A DNA stretch of 64,000 nucleotides from contig CAZDXB010000015.1 in the NCBI GenBank assembly GCA_964509335.1, positions 14,560 to 78,559 on the forward strand, given 5' to 3'. The first letter of the stretch is position 1. The number at the start of each line of letters is the position of its first letter. Source of the stretch: CAZDXB01 sp964509335. GTDB taxonomy: Bacteria > Bacteroidota > Ignavibacteria > Kapaibacteriales > UBA2268. Of this stretch, positions 35,717 to 44,226 are shown piece after piece. Made by a program: the position numbers and the translations under genes. Below the pieces are notes generated by a model, which saw nothing but the letters and a program-made list of their open reading frames with translations, made no database searches and was not told the origin of the DNA.

Positions 35717-38700
35717 ATGGCTTTTTTAATTTGCAACGAAGAATTTAAAATTGGCGAAAATCCAACGACGCCCGAGCAAACAATAGAAAGCGCGTTGGAA
35801 GCCGAAGACGTCGAATCGACTATATTAATCGTTCCGACCGGCAAACTAGTTAGAAAATACAAGCGGGAATTCATCCGTTCGTTCGCCAAAGTTACAAACA
35901 GACCGATAACCGAGCCGCTTATATTTACTATTCAGGACTTCGCCGAAGCTTGCTTCGATAAAATTTACGGCGCCGCGAAACCGAAGCAAATATCCGAAGC
36001 TTACCGTCTTGCTTTGTTCGAAGAAGCGTTTGAAAAAGCCGACGCTAAATTTTATAAAACCGCGAACGACAAAATTTCTAATACGATTTTGCGCCGATTA
36101 GCGGACGTAATTTTTGGTTTGAAAGAAGACGGAATAACAATCGCCGATATAAACAAAAACCTTAAGGACGCCCAAAGAGAAGACAACCCCGCTAACGACC
36201 TAACAAAATTGAACGATATATTGCAAATTTACCGGAAATACGAAGAAACTCTCGGCGAAAAATATTTGGATAAAACGGATATAATAACTAATCTAATAGA
36301 AAAGCTAACGCTCGATAGCGATATTTCGATAGATAAACTATTCCCGCGCTCGAAAGTAATATTAGCTTACGGCTTCAGCGAATTCAGAACTCCCGAAAGA
36401 GAGTTTTTTATTAGAATAGCAAAAACCAACGCCGCGTTCGGTTTAAATTTAGATTACTCCTTCCCCAACGGACCGCTTTTCGGCAACTTTGAAGATAATA
36501 TTAAATCTCTCATTAAAGAAGGATTAAGCATAACGCCGCTGGACGAATACGCCGAAGAAGAAAAGACAGAGAGAAAACTAGACCCCAAAACCGAATCCTC
36601 GAAGCTTCCCCGTTCCGTATTTTTAAGACGGTGGCTATTCAATTATTATCACGAATTAAACAATCCCGATTTCGTTGATTTAGTAAATATTTACGCCGCT
36701 GAAAATAAAACAAACGAAGTCAAAGCGATTTGCAAATTAATAAAATATCTAATCGTTAAGGAAAATATTAAGCCATGGGAAATAACTGTCTGCTCGAGAC
36801 AGCCCGAGCTTTATTCCGCTTTGTTCAGAGAAACTTTCTCGATGTATCAAATCCCCGTTAATATAAGCGACAGATTTAATTTAGACGCCTCGCCCGTAAC
36901 TAACGCTATTTTTTCCGTCTTGAATTTAATTCATTACGGCTACAGAAGGCGCGATTTGCACAAAGTCTTGAAAAGCGAATACCCGAATTTCAGCGACGCG
37001 ACGAGTTCGGAAGCTTTCGACCCGGATATTTTTATAGACGCGTCCCTAAAACTAAAATTCCTCGGCGGAGAAATCCGAGGCGGCAAAAAAAAATGGGATA
37101 CAACGCTTCAAAATAAAATCAACTTTCTAAAAGATAGAATTAACGAAATTGAAAGTTCAGACACTTCGGATAAAACTGAGCTTTTTAGTCTAAATAATCT
37201 AAAAAACAAAGTAGAAACAGCTAAGTCAACATTTGAGTTAATCGCCTCGAAATTGCCCGACAAGAAAAAACAATACTCGCCCGCGGAATTCAAGGAATTG
37301 GTAAAAATAGAAATAGTTAAATCGCTAAAAATACGAGACGCTATACTTGATTTTTACAATGATTTGTTCGAAAAAAAAGAAGAAATCGCCGCTTCCGAAC
37401 GCGTGATTTACGAGGAAAGCATAGAAAAGGACGCCAAAGCTCTGGCGGCGCTTCTTAAATTGGTTGACGAGCTATGCTTTATAACAGAAGACAGATTCCC
37501 GAACAAAAAATTCAAGCTCGAGTATTTCTTGAATCGCTTAAAAACCGCCGTTACCGCCGAAAAGTATCAAATCGCCGAAAAGCAAAAATACGGCGTCGAA
37601 GTAACGTCAATCGAGCAGATAAGAGGCATACCGTATAAAGTCGCTATTCTTTGCGGCGTCATAGACGGCGAATTTCCTATTTCCTACAAGCCTGAAAGAT
37701 TTTTAGGAATTGAATTAGAAAAATCCGAAATTAAGCATATCAGGTCGGAAAGAATGCAATTCTATCAGTTTTTGGTCAATAATCCATCCGACTTGAACAA
37801 AGGAGAAAAGCGGATTTATATTACTTATCCAAAAACCGCGGGCGAAGAAGAGTTAACAAGGTCTCATTTCATAGACGCTTTGCTAAAAATAACAACGATA
37901 GAAAAAGACGGCAAAATCTCCGATTTATCCAAACTAAACCAAATAAACGTCGTTGAGTCCGAAGAAAACGTTTTATCCAACGCTCAAATAAAATATTCGC
38001 CATGGTATTTTACGATAGCTAATCATGACGAAGCTCTCGAATTTCATGGCAAATACGGTTCGGAAAACGTCGATATTCCAGAGAAATATTCATCCGTAAA
38101 TCTAAAAGAAAAAATAAAGTACGTTAATATTTATAAAGAAAGAGCGGGGAAAAGCGACGGTCAAATTAACCTCGACAAATTGCCGGAGGAAATAGCAAAA
38201 AAAATAAGAGACATAAAATCACAACCAATATCGGTTTCGGATTTGGAAACATACGCTAAATGCCCCTTCCAATACTTTTTGAGGAAAATATTGTCGGTGG
38301 AGCCCCCAGAAGAACCAGAATTGGCGTTAACTCCTCCCGAAACAGGCTCTCTTTTGCATAAAGCTCTTTACGAATTTTACGCGTCCATTCAACTTAGAAA
38401 TCCCAAGCGACAGGAATTCCCCAAAAAGAAAAACGAAGCCCCCGACGCCGTTCCAGTCTGGCTTGAAAAAAACAAAAAAGAAGAATATTTACGCGATTTA
38501 CGGAAAATACTAGAAAAAGAACTTGAATTATATATCTTTAATCATCCGCTATTTAGAATAGACCAAGACAATCTGCTCGGTTCGAGCGGCTCGCCGGGTA
38601 TTTTAGATTTATGGCTGCGCGAAGAATTCAAGCGACTAGAAGTAAAAAACGACTTCGCTCCCATTTTCTTTGAACTTTCGTTTGGACTAAAAAACGCTCT

Positions 38701-39247
38701 CGGCGCGCCGTCGCTCCCCCCAATTAAATTAGACGACGACTTAATTCTAAAGGGGAAAATTGACAGAGCGGAACTGAGAGCGGGCGGAAACGGCGCTTAC
38801 GACATTTTAATCGCGGACTACAAACTCGGCGGGAACAACCTGCCCGGATTAAACGAAATAAAACAAGGAGTTTCTTTCCAGATACCGCTCTATTGGCATG
38901 TTTTCAAACAAATGCTAAATCAATATTACGGCATCGAAGCGAACTTTGTCGGCGGGGTCTATTATATACTAAAACCAAAATTTGACGATAAGAAAAATTT
39001 ACTAAAAAGTCAACAGTTTGTTCTGCTTGACGACGACAACCTTAAAAAGGCGTTTAATTTATCAAGAAGCAAAAGTCAAGTTATTCCCAAAAAAGACGAC
39101 TTAGACCAAATCCTCAAGGATTCTCTTAAAGAAGCAAAAACTATAACAAACAAAATATCCGACGGGATATTCCCAGTAGAACCAAAAGACGACAAGACAT
39201 GCGATTATTGTAAAATGCAAAGCGTGTGTAGGATAAGGGAGCGCTAA
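35717..39247 (+). CDS. AddB-like PD-(D/E)XK nuclease/inactivated helicase with 4Fe-4S cluster motif
   Basis: A 1176-residue protein resembling AddB of AddAB-type recombination nucleases. The N-terminus has a degenerate P-loop (IVPTGKLVRKYKREF, residues 38-52), as in a helicase that has lost ATPase activity. The C-terminal RecB-like nuclease domain starts ISVSDLETYAKCPFQYFLRK, continues with LKGKIDRAEL and ILIADYKLGG (catalytic Asp and Lys), and ends CDYCKMQSVC. Cys1162, Cys1165 and Cys1171, with the Cys in YAKCPF, form the C...C-x2-C-x5-C set that binds a 4Fe-4S cluster in AddB. The AddA helicase-nuclease partner is not in the window. It follows the polyprenyl synthase by 5 bases. Confidence 0.82.
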   Translation: MAFLICNEEFKIGENPTTPEQTIESALEAEDVESTILIVPTGKLVRKYKREFIRSFAKVTNRPITEPLIFTIQDFAEACFDKIYGAAKPKQISEAYRLALFEEAFEKADAKFYKTANDKISNTILRRLADVIFGLKEDGITIADINKNLKDAQREDNPANDLTKLNDILQIYRKYEETLGEKYLDKTDIITNLIEKLTLDSDISIDKLFPRSKVILAYGFSEFRTPEREFFIRIAKTNAAFGLNLDYSFPNGPLFGNFEDNIKSLIKEGLSITPLDEYAEEEKTERKLDPKTESSKLPRSVFLRRWLFNYYHELNNPDFVDLVNIYAAENKTNEVKAICKLIKYLIVKENIKPWEITVCSRQPELYSALFRETFSMYQIPVNISDRFNLDASPVTNAIFSVLNLIHYGYRRRDLHKVLKSEYPNFSDATSSEAFDPDIFIDASLKLKFLGGEIRGGKKKWDTTLQNKINFLKDRINEIESSDTSDKTELFSLNNLKNKVETAKSTFELIASKLPDKKKQYSPAEFKELVKIEIVKSLKIRDAILDFYNDLFEKKEEIAASERVIYEESIEKDAKALAALLKLVDELCFITEDRFPNKKFKLEYFLNRLKTAVTAEKYQIAEKQKYGVEVTSIEQIRGIPYKVAILCGVIDGEFPISYKPERFLGIELEKSEIKHIRSERMQFYQFLVNNPSDLNKGEKRIYITYPKTAGEEELTRSHFIDALLKITTIEKDGKISDLSKLNQINVVESEENVLSNAQIKYSPWYFTIANHDEALEFHGKYGSENVDIPEKYSSVNLKEKIKYVNIYKERAGKSDGQINLDKLPEEIAKKIRDIKSQPISVSDLETYAKCPFQYFLRKILSVEPPEEPELALTPPETGSLLHKALYEFYASIQLRNPKRQEFPKKKNEAPDAVPVWLEKNKKEEYLRDLRKILEKELELYIFNHPLFRIDQDNLLGSSGSPGILDLWLREEFKRLEVKNDFAPIFFELSFGLKNALGAPSLPPIKLDDDLILKGKIDRAELRAGGNGAYDILIADYKLGGNNLPGLNEIKQGVSFQIPLYWHVFKQMLNQYYGIEANFVGGVYYILKPKFDDKKNLLKSQQFVLLDDDNLKKAFNLSRSKSQVIPKKDDLDQILKDSLKEAKTITNKISDGIFPVEPKDDKTCDYCKMQSVCRIRER

Positions 39248-39248
39248 T

Positions 39249-39268
39249 GGATTTGATAAATCAAATCC
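39249..39268. repeat. Hairpin repeat GGATTTGAT/ATCAAATCC type
   Basis: A palindrome directly after the AddB-like stop codon, followed by CTACGG. It is an inverted-orientation copy of the unit at 28665-28684. It may double as a terminator between the convergent AddB-like and cca genes. Confidence 0.6.
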
Positions 39269-39325
39269 CTACGGCATCACATAATAATAAAACCCTCGGG
39301 AAAATATTTTAAACTGCTGAGAAGA

Positions 39326-40813
39326 CTACTTCTTCTCGCCCGTTTCTATTTGTTCGAGCCATTTGTCTTTGTTTTGCAGGAAGTATTCCTTGGCGGCGGT
39401 GTATTCGTTGGGGATTATTCCGTCCAATATCGCTTCTTCGATTTCTTCTTTGATAACGCCGACGGTTCTGGAAGGCTCTAAATCGCAAATTTCCATGATT
39501 TCCTCGCCTTTTACGGGCGATTGAAATTCGCGCAGTTTGTCTCTTTCCTGAACGTCGATAACTTTTTCCGCCACTTTATCGTAATTTTGCAAATATTTTC
39601 TAGCTTTTTCGGGATTTTGCGTCGTTATGTCCGCCTTGCAAAGAAGGAACAAATCCACCAGCGCGTCGCCCGCGTTAACCGCCAAGCGCCTCACCGCCGA
39701 ATCCGTTACGCCGTCGTCCACAAGCCCCATCGGTCTTTGATGAAGTCTTACTAATTTTTCCACGTAATCGACTTTTTCCATAGGCAGCTTCAGTCGCCGG
39801 AATGTTTTTTCAACTTTTCTAGCGCCAACCTCTTCATGTCCGTGAAAAGCCCAGCCCGTTCCCTCTATAAATTCCTTAGTCGCCGGTTTGCCGATGTCAT
39901 GTATTAAAGCGGCGAAGCGCAACCAGACGTTGTCGGATTCTTCGGCTACCCCGTCTAGCACTTTTATCGAATGATTTAAAACGTCCTTGTGCGTGTAAAC
40001 TTTCTCTTCTCTCTTCACCGCTTCAACGCCGGAAAGCTTGTCGAGCTCCGGGAATATGTATTTTAGTAAATCCATCTTTTTAAGCAATTTGAATCCCCAG
40101 CCCGGACTCGGCGATTTCAGAATTTTCATCATCTCTTCGGTAACTCTTTCTTGAGAGACGATTTGTATTCTGTTGGACATCTTTTTCGCGGCGGTAAAAG
40201 CGGCGTTGTCGATTTTGAAGTTTAGCTGAGCGGCGAATCGAGCCGCGCGAACCATCCTCAACGGGTCGTCGTTAAACGTGTCGAAGGGATTCAGCGGCGT
40301 TCGCAGCATTCCAGCTTCCAAATCGTTCAAACCGTTGAAAGCGTCAATTATCAGTCCGTAATTCTCCTCGTTCAGCGACGCCGCCAAAGCGTTGCAAGTG
40401 AAATCGCGCCTGCGCAAGTCGTCCTCTAAATTCCCCTCCTCGACTATAGGCTTGCGAGAATCTTCTTCGTATCTTTCCCGACGCGTCCCGACGAACTCTA
40501 ATTTGTTATCGCCGGCGGGAACCATAGCCGTTCTAAATTCTTTATATAAAACCGCTTTAGTATTGAATCGCTTGGCGAGTTCCTTAGCGAACGCCAGAGC
40601 GTCTCCCACCACCGTGAAATCGTAATCGGTTCTTTCTCTTTTCAGCAGATAATCTCTTACGTATCCGCCGACGATATAAACCTCGTAGCCCAGCTCTCGA
40701 GCTATCTCGCCAACTTTCTTTACGATTTCTTCCTTTATCTCTACCTTATCGACTCTTTTACGCACCTTCGTTATTACGGCGTCTTTGCGTATTATCCTCT
40801 TGCGCTTCTTCAT
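39326..40813 (-). CDS. cca: tRNA nucleotidyltransferase/poly(A) polymerase family protein with HD domain
   Basis: A 495-residue class II nucleotidyltransferase that probably adds or repairs the CCA end of tRNAs. The nucleotidyl-transfer site is EVYIVGGYVRDYLLKRERTD followed by YDFTVVGD (Gly-Gly, Arg-Asp and DxD residues). RRDFTCNALA and the neck DDPLRMVRAARFAAQL follow, and then an HD phosphohydrolase domain with FAALIHDIGKP. Some relatives are poly(A) polymerases or A-adding enzymes working with a CC-adding partner, so CCA specificity is a family inference. It is convergent with the upstream plus-strand operon. Confidence 0.9.
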   Translation of the reverse strand: MKKRKRIIRKDAVITKVRKRVDKVEIKEEIVKKVGEIARELGYEVYIVGGYVRDYLLKRERTDYDFTVVGDALAFAKELAKRFNTKAVLYKEFRTAMVPAGDNKLEFVGTRRERYEEDSRKPIVEEGNLEDDLRRRDFTCNALAASLNEENYGLIIDAFNGLNDLEAGMLRTPLNPFDTFNDDPLRMVRAARFAAQLNFKIDNAAFTAAKKMSNRIQIVSQERVTEEMMKILKSPSPGWGFKLLKKMDLLKYIFPELDKLSGVEAVKREEKVYTHKDVLNHSIKVLDGVAEESDNVWLRFAALIHDIGKPATKEFIEGTGWAFHGHEEVGARKVEKTFRRLKLPMEKVDYVEKLVRLHQRPMGLVDDGVTDSAVRRLAVNAGDALVDLFLLCKADITTQNPEKARKYLQNYDKVAEKVIDVQERDKLREFQSPVKGEEIMEICDLEPSRTVGVIKEEIEEAILDGIIPNEYTAAKEYFLQNKDKWLEQIETGEKK

Positions 40814-40945
40814 CGAATATTTTTATCCTACATCCTGAATGTTTTCAAAAGTTCAAAGATAAAATAAACGAATTATCATTCCAAATATTTTTAAGTTGAA
40901 GAACATCGAGTTTTTAAAAGAAAAAAGCGGCGGTTATCTAATAAA

Positions 40946-40975
40946 CAAAAAGGGACGACCGAAAAGGCGTCCCCT
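40946..40975 (-). terminator. Rho-independent terminator after the T9SS gene at 41048
   Basis: On the minus strand AGGGGACGCC pairs with GGTCGTCCCT across a short loop and is followed by TTTTTG. It lies about 73 bases downstream of the stop codon. Confidence 0.65.
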
Positions 40976-41047
40976 ATAATCAATTACAACGAACTTTCAA
41001 GAAAAATTAATATTAGTATTCAAATAATATCGTTATTTATTAGTCGC

Positions 41048-42508
41048 TTACTTCACAACAAGAATTTTAACCGTCTTGACTCTATCCTTATGAGATAATC
41101 GGCAAAAATACACGCCGCCGTTATACGACGAAACGTCCAACAGCAAAGAATGCTTGCCGGCGCTTAGATAAGTATTCACCGGAAAATCTACCGTATTTCC
41201 TAACTCGTCCAATACTCTAATACTCGCCCGTCCGTCCGAGGGCAGCGTATAGCGAAGCATACAATACGAGCTCGCAGGTTGCGGATAAGGATTCGATATA
41301 AACAGAACGTCGTTCCCCTCCGCCTCTTCTACGGGAACAGCGGTATTTCTTAACTTCGCTAAATAAGCTTTGCCGTTCTTAAATCCCGAAACAATATAAT
41401 GACCGTCGCTACCTTGCATCACATACCATATAACGTCCCAACCCTCGCTGCCATACACTTTTTCCCATTCAAGTTCCCCTAAGCTATCGGTTTTTACTAA
41501 ATAAAAGTCGCGCAAATGCATCGTTTCTTCTTCTTTTAAATTGTTCCAATAAGCGGTCCAACCGCCGATTAAAAAACCGCCGTCGTCGGTTACGCACATA
41601 TGCACCGGTTTGCTGTAATCTTTATCCTTATTCCAATAATCTTTTTCCCATTCCACGTTTCCTAGCTTATCCGTCTTGACGAGATTATAAAACGAACTGT
41701 CGCCGTCGAAATCTTTCCTCTCGAATACCGTAGCTATTCCGCCGTCCGGGCATAAATGTATATGACTAGTGCAATATCTATTGCATGTATCGTTCAAATT
41801 AAAACCGTTTTTCCATAATAAGTTTCCGGCTGTATCAGTTTTTATTAATCCGTACTTCGCGCATGTCGCTTGACGCGCTAGGATATATAAAAACATATAA
41901 TTGCCATCCGATATTTCAATTGGGGTTAATGCTCCCATATGATCGTAATCAGACACGTCGGTATAATATTTCCTCCATATTTTCCTACCCAATTCGTCAG
42001 TTTTTTGCAGATAGCATTTTTTACCGCCCTTGTATTTATAATAACTTGTAACTAAAAAATGATTTTCTTTTTTTATTTTCATTTGAAATGGCGTTCCAAA
42101 TAAACGCCCCCTATCGTTCCAACTAAAATAATGCCAAAGATATTCTCCACTTGACTTCGCGTTTAAAATATAAAAATAACCGTCTTCTAAATATGAAAAA
42201 TGTAAACATTTCATGCCGGCATATCTAACTTCCCACTCGTCCGGTTGATATATAAATCCACCGGAAATTGGATTATCTCTACTACCAAAATCTAATTCCC
42301 ACTCTTTATTTCCCTTTTCGTCCACCTTAAATACTTTCTTGGCTACGTCGCCGTTATAAGAACCAAGGGCTAAATAACCGCCGTTAAGACTTTCAATAAA
42401 ATATATAACCTCTCCGCCGGTATTATATGATTTCTCCCAAATTATTTCCTGTGTATAAGCTACGTCGTAAAGAAATAACAACGACAATACTAAAATTAAT
42501 TTTTTCAT
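41048..42508 (-). CDS. Secreted propeller-like protein with T9SS type A sorting domain
   Basis: A 486-residue exported protein with signal peptide MKKLILVLSLLFLYDVAYT. The body has about seven repeats of the form GGxLxxG...KTDxxGxxxWxK (GYLALGSYNGDV, LQKTDELGRKIWRKYY, LVKTDSLGELEWEKVYG), as in beta propellers often annotated in T9SS cargo. The C-terminus is a type A sorting domain (FISNPYPQPASSYCMLRYTL, then VLDELGNTVDFPV, ending RVKTVKILVVK). AAGGA precedes the ATG at 42508. The function outside the cell is unknown. Confidence 0.82.
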   Translation of the reverse strand: MKKLILVLSLLFLYDVAYTQEIIWEKSYNTGGEVIYFIESLNGGYLALGSYNGDVAKKVFKVDEKGNKEWELDFGSRDNPISGGFIYQPDEWEVRYAGMKCLHFSYLEDGYFYILNAKSSGEYLWHYFSWNDRGRLFGTPFQMKIKKENHFLVTSYYKYKGGKKCYLQKTDELGRKIWRKYYTDVSDYDHMGALTPIEISDGNYMFLYILARQATCAKYGLIKTDTAGNLLWKNGFNLNDTCNRYCTSHIHLCPDGGIATVFERKDFDGDSSFYNLVKTDKLGNVEWEKDYWNKDKDYSKPVHMCVTDDGGFLIGGWTAYWNNLKEEETMHLRDFYLVKTDSLGELEWEKVYGSEGWDVIWYVMQGSDGHYIVSGFKNGKAYLAKLRNTAVPVEEAEGNDVLFISNPYPQPASSYCMLRYTLPSDGRASIRVLDELGNTVDFPVNTYLSAGKHSLLLDVSSYNGGVYFCRLSHKDRVKTVKILVVK

Positions 42509-42540
42509 TTGCTGTATTTCCTTTTATTTTAATTCAATCC

Positions 42541-43101
42541 TCATTTTATTAAAGTAAATTTCCCCATTAGATTAATCGACTTTCCGTTAACTTTTATTAT
42601 ATAATTTCCTTTTTCAAAATATTTTATATTCAGATTAATTGTATTTACTCCAATTACAACATTTTTGATTTTTTTACACCTTATTAGTCTTCCCGTAAAA
42701 TTATATAACTGAACGCGAACGGCTTCGATATTATCTATTGCAAAATCTACTTTAACATAACCGCTTGAAGGATTTGGATAAATATTCATAAATGAATTAT
42801 TATTTTTATAAGTTTTACGATTTACCATGGTCCAAGTCTCGCCGTAATCGGTAGAACGGTATAAATTACCGTTGGGTCTTTTTATTAGTATCCTTTTTGG
42901 TTTTTGATAGTTATCGTTTTCTTTTATATTATCATTACATACCAAATTCCAAGTCTTTCCCCAGTCTTCAGTATATATCGTCTTATCGACTTTATTTATC
43001 CTTACTTTCTTTGGATAATAATCACGTTCAAATTTTGAAAAACAATAAGCAATATTGATAATTAAAAACAACATTGTTATTGAAATTAATTTTGATTTCA
43101 T
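42541..43101 (-). CDS. Small secreted protein with two BNR motifs and T9SS type A sorting domain
   Basis: A 186-residue exported protein. The N-terminus is a signal peptide (KLISITMLFLIINIAYCFS). Two Asp-box units follow (TEDWGKTWNLV and RSTDYGETWTMV), then a T9SS type A sorting domain that makes up the second half (NIYPNPSSGYVKVDFAI, LYNFTGRLIRCKK, ending LMGKFTLIK). Only a short propeller piece precedes the signal, so it may be a degraded paralogue of the larger BNR proteins nearby. AGGTGA precedes the start. Confidence 0.78.
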   Translation of the reverse strand: MKSKLISITMLFLIINIAYCFSKFERDYYPKKVRINKVDKTIYTEDWGKTWNLVCNDNIKENDNYQKPKRILIKRPNGNLYRSTDYGETWTMVNRKTYKNNNSFMNIYPNPSSGYVKVDFAIDNIEAVRVQLYNFTGRLIRCKKIKNVVIGVNTINLNIKYFEKGNYIIKVNGKSINLMGKFTLIK

Positions 43102-43146
43102 TTTTTCACCTAAATAAATTGTTAATAGTACTTATATTATTTTCTT

Positions 43147-43848
43147 CTATGGCTCTATACATATTGGCAAACAATCAGATTCCCACGCTGCGCCCTCATG
43201 CTCCTCAGGTTCAGCTTCGCATTCTCCGTTATCATAAGAATAATTCTCATTAATGTATAGCTCATCTTCTTCTGTATCCCAACACATCTCGAGAGTGTGA
43301 AGACAACATATTAAGTCTTCGCACGGATCAATTTCAATATATAAGTCCCAACTGCCGGGTTTTTGTTCTAGATAGACAACAAACTGCGCGCAACTCCTCC
43401 AACTTGCTTCATATTTCATATAAATTTCTGAACATTCAAATTGCCATTTATCACCCGGTTTTGCAGCATTATACAGCGCCATAAAATACTCAATACTTAG
43501 TTCAGTAAAACCTTGTTTAAAAATCCAATCGGTAAAATCCCAATCTGGTGTAGGATCCGTGATTATTTTGTCGTATAATTTCTTGCAAGAATCAGTTCCG
43601 TTAGTATATACACGAAATTTACGAATATCAAATTCTGTTATTTTTTGACCTAAAACAATGCACTGTCTTTCTCTATATGTAAAAGTTACGGAACATCCAG
43701 AATAACCCGGTAATTCAAGCGCTTCGGTTATAAAATCGCTCCAAGTTGAACTACAAGATGTCTCACAATTAGCATTTGCTTCTTTTGGCGTCAAGAACAA
43801 AATAATCGACATTGATATCAAGCTAAATATAATAAATAATCTCTTCAT
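43147..43848 (-). CDS. Cysteine-rich secreted protein of unknown family
   Basis: A 233-residue exported protein with a clear signal peptide (MKRLFIIFSLISMSIILFL, then TPKEANA). The mature part has 14 Cys (NCETSC near the start, ICC in the middle, SDCLPIC near the end) and many Glu/Asp, suggesting several disulphides. I do not recognise the family and see no sorting domain. GGAG lies 7 bases before the ATG. It precedes the small T9SS protein on the same strand, 45 bases apart. It may be a surface or periplasmic binding protein; nothing in the sequence states more. Confidence 0.6.
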   Translation of the reverse strand: MKRLFIIFSLISMSIILFLTPKEANANCETSCSSTWSDFITEALELPGYSGCSVTFTYRERQCIVLGQKITEFDIRKFRVYTNGTDSCKKLYDKIITDPTPDWDFTDWIFKQGFTELSIEYFMALYNAAKPGDKWQFECSEIYMKYEASWRSCAQFVVYLEQKPGSWDLYIEIDPCEDLICCLHTLEMCWDTEEDELYINENYSYDNGECEAEPEEHEGAAWESDCLPICIEP

Positions 43849-44226
43849 TTCTTTTCTCCATTAAAATGAATAAATATTAATTAAAAAGTCATGACACAGA
43901 AAAATATTTTAGACTTTTCTAAACGCGTTTTATAGTTTTCAGAAAATACTGCTTTTTGAAGGAAATTTACAAATTCCTTAATTCATACAAGTTTCATTAT
44001 CCTATCCCCTCCTTTCCGGCATTACTCGGATTCTGTTGTTTGCGTTTTACGTCATATAAGCTAACTCCAATTAGTTAATCAAATAACTAATTATTAATTT
44101 AATATAAGATTTATAAAAAGTCAATAGCAATAATTACTAAAATAGCGTAGTAATAAATACTAATATTTTGCCGCAATAAATGTTTCAGTCTTTTATATCT
44201 TTAATCGTTTTATATATAAAGCTCTA
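43849..44226. other. 378-base AT-rich intergenic region with an inverted repeat
   Basis: No gene was found. A perfect 9-base inverted repeat, AATTAGTTA/TAACTAATT with a 6-base spacer, lies at 44069-44092. It could be a regulatory site or weak structure; it has no T run. Confidence 0.4.
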
